DNA of 64,000 bases from Agitococcus sp. (GTDB lineage Bacteria > Pseudomonadota > Gammaproteobacteria > Pseudomonadales > Moraxellaceae). The notes under the pieces are model-generated. The model was not told where the DNA came from, searched no databases, and saw nothing but the letters and a program-made list of their open reading frames with translations. Location: contig JAUSLJ010000035.1 in assembly GCA_030646715.1 (NCBI GenBank), positions 62,001 through 126,000 on the forward strand, read 5' to 3'. Positions 43,532 through 50,886 of this stretch are shown piece after piece. The translations under genes were made by a program, and so were the position numbers. Positions within the stretch are counted from its first letter, which is position 1, and every line of letters begins with the position of its first letter.

Positions 43532-44341
43532 TTAGCCCCCGAGTAACCAAGCGAGCAATCCTTTTTTCTCTGGGTTTAAGAAACGATGTGGACGATCTTC
43601 TCCTAAGAAACGTGCCACTAAATCATCATAAGCAAGACCAGCATCACTATTTTTGTCACCAATGACTGGTGTACCGTTATTAGATGAAGTCAATACTGCT
43701 GGCGATTCAGGAATAACCCCAAGTAAAGGAATAGCAAGAATATCTTTAATGTCTTCAACCGACATCATTTCGTTTTTAACGACACGATTTGGGTTGTAGC
43801 GTGTTAGCACTAACCATTCTTTCAAACGGCCACGACCTTGTTCTACTTTTTGCGTTTTGCTGGCTAATAAACCTAACACACGATCAGAGTCACGAACAGA
43901 AGAAACTTCAGGATTAGTCACAACTAAGGCTTCATCAGCAAAATACATGGCTAAGTGCGCGCCACGTTCAATACCCGCTGGTGAGTCGCAAATAATGTAT
44001 TCAAACTCTTCTTTCAACTCATTGAGCACACGTTCAACGCCGTCTTGCGTCAGTGCATCTTTATCACGCGTTTGTGAAGCGGCGAGAATATAAAGATTTT
44101 CAATCGTTTTATCTTTAATCAGTGCTTGTTGTAATTTGGCTTCACCGTGAATCACGTTAACGAAGTCAAAAACGACACGGCGTTCACAGCCTAAAATCAA
44201 GTCGAGATTACGTAAGCCAACATCAAAGTCGATGACGACAGTTTTATGGCCACGCATGGCAAGGCCTGTTGCAAAAGAGGCACTGGTTGTGGTTTTACCC
44301 ACGCCACCTTTACCAGAGGTAACGACAATTATTTTTGCCAC
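43532..44341 (-). CDS. minD: Septum-site-determining ATPase MinD
   Basis: The 269-residue ParA-type ATPase starts with the deviant Walker A SGKGGVGKTTTSA, then DFDVGLRNLDLILGCERR and CDSPAGIERGAHLAM. The C-terminal GLLAWLLGG is the amphipathic membrane-targeting helix. It recruits MinC to the membrane at cell poles. It lies 47 bases downstream of minC and three before minE. Confidence 0.97.
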   Translation of the reverse strand: MAKIIVVTSGKGGVGKTTTSASFATGLAMRGHKTVVIDFDVGLRNLDLILGCERRVVFDFVNVIHGEAKLQQALIKDKTIENLYILAASQTRDKDALTQDGVERVLNELKEEFEYIICDSPAGIERGAHLAMYFADEALVVTNPEVSSVRDSDRVLGLLASKTQKVEQGRGRLKEWLVLTRYNPNRVVKNEMMSVEDIKDILAIPLLGVIPESPAVLTSSNNGTPVIGDKNSDAGLAYDDLVARFLGEDRPHRFLNPEKKGLLAWLLGG

Positions 44342-44388
44342 AGTAACTTTTTCCTCTCGTCAAAAAATAACTTAAATTAGCTTCGTTG

Positions 44389-45096
44389 TTACGAATCGAG
44401 CAATTCTATCGCTAGATTATTGTCATCGGATAGTCTTATTTGCACCGATTTGCCTTGAAGATTCGATGGTATTTGGTCCGCGACCATATACACACCTGCA
44501 ATAGCGACTAAATCCGCTTCAAAACGTCGGCAAAAAATTCGCACATTGGGGTTGCCTTTAGCCCCCGCAATAGCACGGCCACGTAATGTACCATAAATAT
44601 GAATACTACCGTCAGCAATTAACTCCGCACCCGCACTGACGGCACCTAAGACGATTAAATCACTACTCTCAGCATACACTTGCTGGCCAGAACGAACAGG
44701 ATCAGTAAGCATTTTAGTCGGTAAGGTAATATCGTTGACGGGTGCAGGGCGTTGAGTAGAAGGTGTTTGTGGTGTTGGTGCGCGAGCGGCGTTGTTAGAG
44801 TGATCAGGTGGCATAATCGGCATATCAAGCTGTAAAGCCTGCTCGGTTAAAATGCCATCCGCAATACCTATTACTTGCACGCCCGTCTTTTTTAATACTT
44901 TCACCAGCCATGCGAGATCTATAAGCTCAACGGACTCGACAATAACAGGTAAGCCTTGCTTGAGCATGGGATTTTCTAAAGTCAGTCGTGTTAACTCTTC
45001 AACAATTTCTTGACTGTTGGTTGATTGCACACGCAAACGAGAAAGGGTAAGTACTCGCCCCATTAAACGCAGGGCTTTGGTTTCTTCCATAGACAT
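44389..45096 (-). CDS. minC: Septum-site-determining inhibitor MinC
   Basis: The 235-residue protein has an N-terminal FtsZ-inhibiting domain (about 1-95) and, after a Pro/Thr-rich linker (about 105-130), the beta-helical MinC-C domain with VRSGQQVYAESSDLIVLGAVSAGAE and DGSIHIYGTLRGRAIAG. MinC blocks FtsZ polymerisation when brought to the membrane by MinD. It heads the min operon. Two ATGs lie six bases apart at the start; the first is used. Confidence 0.95.
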   Translation of the reverse strand: MSMEETKALRLMGRVLTLSRLRVQSTNSQEIVEELTRLTLENPMLKQGLPVIVESVELIDLAWLVKVLKKTGVQVIGIADGILTEQALQLDMPIMPPDHSNNAARAPTPQTPSTQRPAPVNDITLPTKMLTDPVRSGQQVYAESSDLIVLGAVSAGAELIADGSIHIYGTLRGRAIAGAKGNPNVRIFCRRFEADLVAIAGVYMVADQIPSNLQGKSVQIRLSDDNNLAIELLDS

Positions 45097-45290
45097 AATT
45101 TTAATAACACTATTTGAAAAATGCTCAGGGTTTCCGCATCATCATTACGCAATCATGGCATTGTTGTTATACAGGTGGCCGAAAAAAGCGAGGCCAAAAA
45201 GTAAACAAGTAAGCGACATCTGCGCAAGCCTCACGCGTATTGGATTATTATGACGCAAGATACTGTGTGTTTGCTATGCTGACAAGCGGC

Positions 45291-46310
45291 TTATGCAAGG
45301 TTTTCGTTTTTTTCCTTCAACTCATCAAGTTTCCACTGCTGAACAGCGACTTGAGCCTTAATAATGTCAATTGCTTCGATGGCAATTTGCTCAATTGCTT
45401 TGTCCATCTCCGCATCCGAAAGGGTAAATGTTTCAAAAGCTGCATCGGCTAAATCGTGTAAAGCGGCGTTGTTGGGCTGACTTAAATCATGGAGGATATG
45501 TGCGGCAATACTATTCACCAAACTACCGACGATACTATTTAATTCCGATTCGATTAAGCCGCCGACAAAAGGCAGGCGTTTTTTGATACTGAGCCATTCT
45601 TTATTGTGGCGAATGGCTTCATAGGTGACTTTGTGTAAGTAATTCTCAAGTTCAACTTCGTGCTGATGATAAGCCGTATCAGTTAAGGCACTGATTCGAT
45701 TGGCAAGCCAATGAGTGATCACTTCTTTTTGCGGAACTAATACCGTTTCACGCAATTGTTTGGCAACAGGATTATTTGCTTGTAATTCTTTTTGCACGCC
45801 ATCCAGCACATTTAACACGATACGGTCAGAGATTTCTTCAATAACAATGCCATAATATTTTTGAGATGTTTCAATAATACGTTTGCCAAGCACCAAAATT
45901 TCTAGCTGGTGCATACGATAGACAACAGCGACAAAACGAAACAGTCGCAAAAATTGTAAACTAGGCAAACAAGCAATCACGTCATACCAATGAATAAAGG
46001 GATAAAAAAACCAGCGATGATAGGTTTTTTTATAGACAGCAAGTGCCCACCTTAAAGCTAATTCACACAGTAAAAAAATGGTAAATACAGCATCATAAAC
46101 AGGGAGTTCTGGATGGTAATTCGTTTTATAGCCGTGAAACAGATGAGGAAAATATTTAGCGAATAAAATCCCAAAACCCGTATTCATAAGAATACTGTCG
46201 ATTAACAACCATGATAAATTTAAAACAATCAAGAATAAGACGATTAAATCAATAATTAATAAAGGCGTTTCTTTTTTATGTTTTTTAAGTGCTTGCCAGT
46301 TAATTAACAT
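45291..46310 (-). CDS. Voltage-sensor-like membrane protein without pore domain
   Basis: The first 145 of 339 residues look like a voltage-sensing unit: a helix at about 16-40, a second at 72-95 with Glu (FLLCELALRW, S2-like), WYDVIACLPS (S3-like) and LQFLRLFRFVAVVYRMHQ (S4-like, spaced Arg). There is no S5–filter–S6. The remaining about 190 residues are charged helices with few features. I recall distant homologues labelled 'ion transporter', but a channel role is not supported. It is monocistronic; the min operon is downstream on the same strand. Confidence 0.6.
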   Translation of the reverse strand: MLINWQALKKHKKETPLLIIDLIVLFLIVLNLSWLLIDSILMNTGFGILFAKYFPHLFHGYKTNYHPELPVYDAVFTIFLLCELALRWALAVYKKTYHRWFFYPFIHWYDVIACLPSLQFLRLFRFVAVVYRMHQLEILVLGKRIIETSQKYYGIVIEEISDRIVLNVLDGVQKELQANNPVAKQLRETVLVPQKEVITHWLANRISALTDTAYHQHEVELENYLHKVTYEAIRHNKEWLSIKKRLPFVGGLIESELNSIVGSLVNSIAAHILHDLSQPNNAALHDLADAAFETFTLSDAEMDKAIEQIAIEAIDIIKAQVAVQQWKLDELKEKNENLA

Positions 46311-46395
46311 AAAGAGGGACTCAATTTACAGTTTTCAGCAGGTGCTGATTGAACCGTCATTCAGCATTACTGTATGAAAAAAATGCTCATCCTGA

Positions 46396-46421
46396 GCCTG
46401 TCGAAGGGTGGTTCGACAGGC
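46396..46421. repeat. Dispersed palindrome GCCTGTCGAA/TTCGACAGGC
   Basis: GCCTGTCGAA (46396-46405) and TTCGACAGGC (46412-46421) are perfect ten-base inverted arms around a six-base loop, between the DUF349 gene and the voltage-sensor-like gene. The core is shared with the repeats near 17983, 42800 and 49322. Confidence 0.7.
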
Positions 46422-46458
46422 GCATCACAAACGGTGAAGTTAGGCATGAGCTTATTTG

Positions 46459-49164
46459 CTAAATATACGAAGCTATATTCGGGCTTTGAATAATCGCAAC
46501 CAATCGTGTGTGTGCTGCTTCGGCTTGTTCAGTCGGTAACAGGGCTATAGACAGCACAGTCGATAAGTTTTGTTGAATAAGTACAGATTTATCACTGACA
46601 GTTTTTGGATAGCTTTGCTGACCAAACATTTCCATTTTTTTTGCAACTCTGGCTTCTTGATATTGCTCATGGCTAGGTAAATCTAAGAGTAATTCCAACA
46701 ATAAACAGCCATCATTGAAAACAGCTAGGCGTTCTTCCGCTTTTTTCTTGGGTAAAGATGACAGGGAATGCCAGCGTTTATTTAGAACTGTCTTGAAAAA
46801 GGAAGGTGCTTGTAGCGCTTGCCAAGTTAAAGCTTGAGACAGAGAGATAGGCGTACCTTGTAAAAACTGTTGTTCGACATCTAGGCAAAGTTGTAAGGCT
46901 TCGACAACCTGCATTATTTGCGTTTGTTTTTCCTGCTCATGTTGTGCCGTTATTTTGGCTTGCCATGTGGCTTGGAAAGCGGACAGTTGTGTACGTAAAT
47001 CTTGGTTGGATTCGCGAGGTAAATACAATTGTCCAAATGAGTGAATCAGTGTTTCGACAATATTGTTATGGTTTGTGGAGTAGGGCTGACTCAACATTGC
47101 TTCAAACTGAGCAAGTAATTCCTTGGCGGTAGCTAAGGCTTGTGCCTCAGCCTCGTGTTGACTTTGTTTTAGTTGCTCACGTTTGTTAAAAACAGCATCG
47201 CAGTGGCTACGGAAAACTTCCCACAAAGCTTGATCTTTAGCATGTCCGCACGACGGGATGGTTTTCCACGTTTGCTGTAAGTTTTTAGCTTGTTGGCAAG
47301 CTTCACGAACATTTTCTAAAGATAAAAGCTGCTCTGCTTCTTGAATGATTGCTGTTTTTCGGCCTTCTTGTAAGGCATATTCGGCATGAAGTTTATCTTC
47401 TAATGCTTTGATTATGATATTGAATTTGCTTTGTAGTTTTTTGTGGATTTTAGCTTCTACAGGGTGATGCAATTGCCAGTCTTCACGTGCTTTTTTCAGG
47501 ATGGCAATATGCCCTTGCCAGTTCACTTCCGTCGGCATATTGTCTAAGTATGTTTGTAGCTCATCACAAAGCGCCTGCCTGTTGGTCGCGTTTTGCGCTT
47601 GGATAGCGTTTTGTTGGTCAAAATACCGTTGGCAAGGCGCATAAGCTTTTTGGCTTAAATCTTTAAATTGTTGCCATAAAACTCTTTCAGCATCGTTGTT
47701 GACCATGCCCACCGCTTGCCATTCTGCTTGTAGGGCTTTGATCTCATCTAAACGCGCTAAACCGTCGTCATCCTCTGTTTCTGATAATTGGGCCATCGCG
47801 GTGACTAGGGCTTCTTTTTTGGGAAGAATGGCAAAACCTGCCCATTCTTTTAGTTTATGAAGTTCTTGTGCCCATTCGCCTAAGCGTGGTTCGTGAAGGT
47901 GATGCTTTTTGGCAAACTGTTGTGCTGTGCGTAACAATTGGCTGGCTTCATGGACATGACCATCATTAAACGCCAATTCCAACTGTGCTAAAAGTTGATT
48001 AAATTCGTTGTGCTGTACTTGCTCTTGTTGTTTCTGCTGTGATTTTGCGCTTGCTCCTTGCGCTGTTTTTTGTGCCGATAACGCTATCTCTGCAAATTGC
48101 AATGCTTCTTGAATCTCGGAAAATACAGGTGGTAATGGGTTGATACGAGCAAGATTTAGCGGTTTTAACAAGCATTTTAATGAGTCAAAAGCAATTTGAT
48201 TGAGTGGGTTTTCTCTCAGTTCTGCACTTAATGTTTGTAAAGTAGCAAAGTCTGCTTGGCTACTTTCCAATAAAGAAGAAATAGAAGTGAGTTGTTGTTG
48301 TAAGGTTTTGACGTGTTTAGCGATGGTATGATCTACGTTTAAAACAGCCGTTATTTGTTGCCATTTTTCATTAATACTCTTAAGGTTTTCATTTAAGTAC
48401 TCATGACTAAGCTGTTGTTCTTTATCATTTACTTGCGTTAATAAATCTTCCAATTGTTGTTGGACTTCTTGCTGTTGCTGGTTGGCATTGCTTTCGGCCT
48501 GTTGTTGCGTAGCGTGCTCATTAATAATGGTATTAACCACAGTGAGAGCGTGTTGATAACGTTCATTATGAGTTGCATCAGCTGGAGCTTTTTGTGTCGC
48601 TTGTTGCCATTGTTGTTGCAAACTTTGTACTTTAGCAGCAAATAGCGGGTTGAGGCTTAAACGACTTTGTGCTTCTAAATCAGTACAGATTTTATCTAAT
48701 ACGAGTTGCTGTTGTTTCTGCGCTTTTTGTAAAGCATTGGCGCTATCGACTTTTTTGCGCAATAGGCGGTAAACGCCTTTATCGCTATGTTTAATTTTTT
48801 CGGCGGTACTGGCAATAATCGTCAAATCAGTCAGTTTGTTGGCCGCTTGTAGTCGAATTTTGGCAATAGAGTGGTTAGCGATAATTTCTGCTAATTGACT
48901 TTGGTCGTCAATTTTAGCTAAGGCCATTTCACGAATACTAAATTGCGCTGAACTGTTAACGATTTCTACTAAGGATTGTCCCGATGACGGTACTGATGAC
49001 ACATTACTGCGCGGTGCGTTATCCGTTGCTGGTGTGCTTGGCGGCGATTTAGGCGGTGCTTTTTTCACGGATACAGGTGTGGGGGCAGTCGATGGCGACG
49101 GTGAGATTGTTTTCGCTTTCGATTTTTTGCTAAACCATGATTTTATTATGTCTACAATAGCCAT
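46459..49164 (-). CDS. Large DUF349-repeat protein
   Basis: The 901-residue protein opens with a short hydrophobic-basic stretch (IVDIIKSWFSKKSKAKT), then a Pro/Ser/Thr-rich linker (about 20-70), and then helical segments. Around 445-700 are DUF349 repeats, marked by LQAEWQAVGMV...LWQQFKDLSQKAYAPCQRYFD and LQQTWKTIPSCGHAKDQALWEVFRSHCDAVF. The family occurs in bacteria and is thought to be a coiled-coil scaffold; no function is settled. I see no signal peptide, so it is probably cytosolic. It is Gln-rich throughout. Confidence 0.82.
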   Translation of the reverse strand: MAIVDIIKSWFSKKSKAKTISPSPSTAPTPVSVKKAPPKSPPSTPATDNAPRSNVSSVPSSGQSLVEIVNSSAQFSIREMALAKIDDQSQLAEIIANHSIAKIRLQAANKLTDLTIIASTAEKIKHSDKGVYRLLRKKVDSANALQKAQKQQQLVLDKICTDLEAQSRLSLNPLFAAKVQSLQQQWQQATQKAPADATHNERYQHALTVVNTIINEHATQQQAESNANQQQQEVQQQLEDLLTQVNDKEQQLSHEYLNENLKSINEKWQQITAVLNVDHTIAKHVKTLQQQLTSISSLLESSQADFATLQTLSAELRENPLNQIAFDSLKCLLKPLNLARINPLPPVFSEIQEALQFAEIALSAQKTAQGASAKSQQKQQEQVQHNEFNQLLAQLELAFNDGHVHEASQLLRTAQQFAKKHHLHEPRLGEWAQELHKLKEWAGFAILPKKEALVTAMAQLSETEDDDGLARLDEIKALQAEWQAVGMVNNDAERVLWQQFKDLSQKAYAPCQRYFDQQNAIQAQNATNRQALCDELQTYLDNMPTEVNWQGHIAILKKAREDWQLHHPVEAKIHKKLQSKFNIIIKALEDKLHAEYALQEGRKTAIIQEAEQLLSLENVREACQQAKNLQQTWKTIPSCGHAKDQALWEVFRSHCDAVFNKREQLKQSQHEAEAQALATAKELLAQFEAMLSQPYSTNHNNIVETLIHSFGQLYLPRESNQDLRTQLSAFQATWQAKITAQHEQEKQTQIMQVVEALQLCLDVEQQFLQGTPISLSQALTWQALQAPSFFKTVLNKRWHSLSSLPKKKAEERLAVFNDGCLLLELLLDLPSHEQYQEARVAKKMEMFGQQSYPKTVSDKSVLIQQNLSTVLSIALLPTEQAEAAHTRLVAIIQSPNIASYI

Positions 49165-49321
49165 CGAAACTATCCTTTATTTTATGTAGTGGATATAAAA
49201 AATATGAGAACCAACTCTCACGCAGAGTCGGGATTCTATCATGGTTTAATGCAGGTCTTGTTGCGTATCTGAGTGAGTGAAACGATTATCTTAAGGGTTT
49301 AAGAATTGAAAAGCTTGTAGA

Positions 49322-49433
49322 TGAGTACCTACGCAAAAACGCTTATGGTGAGCCTGTCGAACCATTGGCACATAACACTTCGACAAGCTCAGTGTGAGCG
49401 GAATATATAAATAAACTTATGCGTTGGGACTTA
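49322..49433. repeat. Palindromic repeat with TGAGTACCTACGCAAAA ends (copy B)
   Basis: Left end TGAGTACCTACGCAAAAAC and right end GTTGGGACTTAG (reverse CTAAGTCCCAACGCATAAG) are inverted repeats. Inner blocks GGTGAGCCTGTCGAACC and CGACAAGCTCAGTGTGAGCGG, then ATATATAAATAAA, match the element at 38019. Confidence 0.7.
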
Positions 49434-49440
49434 GAGAAAA

Positions 49441-49462
49441 GGTTGCAGATAATACTGCAACC
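49441..49462 (-). terminator. Terminator of the CaiB-family gene
   Basis: GGTTGCAG and CTGCAACC pair perfectly over eight bases with an ATAATA loop; read on the minus strand it is followed by TTTTCTC, a usual U-tract. Confidence 0.75.
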
Positions 49463-49507
49463 ACAGAATTTGCGCATCGCACTGCGATATCCGCGTAACT
49501 CCTAACC

Positions 49508-50689
49508 TTAAATCATAACGATGCCACGCTGACACCAGTCTTTAATTTGCTCCTGACTAAAGCCATGAGCCAGTAGCACATCTTGTGTCTCTGCACCCAA
49601 CTGTCCACCTGATAGACGATATTCGCTTGGCGTAGCACTAAAGACGACAGGGCTGGCAATTTGTTTTTGCGATTTACCATTGGGTGTCGGAACATCAATT
49701 ACCATATTCCGCGATTTAATTTGCGGGTGTTCGCAAGCTTCAGCAAACGATAACACAGGTTCAACACACGCTTCGACATGAGCAAAAATGGTTTGCCATT
49801 CGCTGAGTGTTTTTGTTTCTATCGCTTCTCGAATCGCTGTTTTGACAATACGAACAGTTTCAATATCGTGACGAATAGCAAGTGGAATTAAATCTGGGCG
49901 ATTAATCGTTTGAGCGAAAGCCATAAAAAATTGTGGCTCTAAACCTGCAATACTCAAATATCGATTGTCTGCGGTGCGATAACAATCATAAAAAGTACCG
50001 CCATTTAAGGTGTCAGTTTCTGCTTTCGGTTGATGATTAGCCATTAACGCAGATGGTGCGGTTAATGCTTGTAAACTAAATGCAGAATCAGTCAAAGAGA
50101 TATCAATAAACTGACCAATTCCTGTGTTATGACGATGAATAACTGCCGCCAAAATGCCTGTGACTGCATATAAACCGCCTGTGACATCGGCTGCTTGAAT
50201 GGGCAAGGGCAGTGGGCCAGTTTCTTGACGGCCTGTATAACCAAGGATACCCGCAATGGCTAAATAGTTGAGGTCGTGGCCAGCTCTATTTTTATACACC
50301 CCCTGTTGCCCATAACCTGTTACCGCACAATAAATTAACTTGGGATTAATGGCTTTTAAATCGTCGTAACCTAAGCCTAAACGTGACATCACCGAAGGGC
50401 GGAATTGCTCAACGACAATATCGTAGTCTTTGACTAATTCTTTAATAATAGCAACGCCTTCAGGGGTTTTTAAATCAATAACAATGCTTCCTTTATTACG
50501 ATTTAATGAGCCGTGACCCGCAGATAAACCTTGATCGTCAAAAGGAGGCATTACGCGAACCATATCAGGTCGTGCGGGTGCTTCCACACGCAATACCGTT
50601 GCTCCCATATCCGCAAGAATACGTGTGCCAAAAGGTGCGGGTAACAAACCCGAAAAATCTAAGACTTTTAAACCTGCAAGTGCGGTCAT
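49508..50689 (-). CDS. CaiB/BaiF-family CoA-transferase or alpha-methylacyl-CoA racemase
   Basis: The 393-residue protein belongs to the family III CoA-transferase fold: GLKVLDFSGLLPAPFGTRILADMGATVLRVE at the start, LNRNKGSIVIDLKTPEG and a NRAGHDLNYLAIAG segment with H138-D139. The GHD(I/L)NY block is usual in alpha-methylacyl-CoA racemases, which invert the methyl branch so beta-oxidation can go on; the general CoA-transferase role cannot be ruled out. It would suit branched acyl-CoA breakdown along with the SDR and crotonases in this window. Single gene with its own terminator. Confidence 0.86.
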   Translation of the reverse strand: MTALAGLKVLDFSGLLPAPFGTRILADMGATVLRVEAPARPDMVRVMPPFDDQGLSAGHGSLNRNKGSIVIDLKTPEGVAIIKELVKDYDIVVEQFRPSVMSRLGLGYDDLKAINPKLIYCAVTGYGQQGVYKNRAGHDLNYLAIAGILGYTGRQETGPLPLPIQAADVTGGLYAVTGILAAVIHRHNTGIGQFIDISLTDSAFSLQALTAPSALMANHQPKAETDTLNGGTFYDCYRTADNRYLSIAGLEPQFFMAFAQTINRPDLIPLAIRHDIETVRIVKTAIREAIETKTLSEWQTIFAHVEACVEPVLSFAEACEHPQIKSRNMVIDVPTPNGKSQKQIASPVVFSATPSEYRLSGGQLGAETQDVLLAHGFSQEQIKDWCQRGIVMI

Positions 50690-50886
50690 TGGTTTTTCCT
50701 CATCTGAGCAATTAAAAATTTAAAACTGACGTACACTTTTCTGAAGAAAAAATTTAAGCGATATTCAATAGCTACAAATCAGTCGTGTTGGTACGAAAGT
50801 CCGAAAACGGCTTACAATCGTATTTTTTAAAGAAAAAAGCAAGCACTTGCTTGGTTTTTGTTGGCTTTAGAGGAAGATAGTTGCGG

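Larger units (their letters stand above)
49165..49507. other. 343-base gap: repeat, terminator, no gene
   Basis: This gap between the DUF349 gene and the CaiB-family gene holds a palindromic repeat (copy B) and a terminator for the CaiB gene. I see no coding frame of more than about 25 residues with a start. The first about 150 bases (49165-49320), upstream of the DUF349 gene, must hold its promoter, but no clear -35/-10 pair stands out. Confidence 0.6.

Noticed and set aside
45240-45452. 70-residue plus-strand frame at the end of the voltage-sensor-like gene
   Set aside because: Overlaps the antisense of a larger coding region and has no ribosome site or family.
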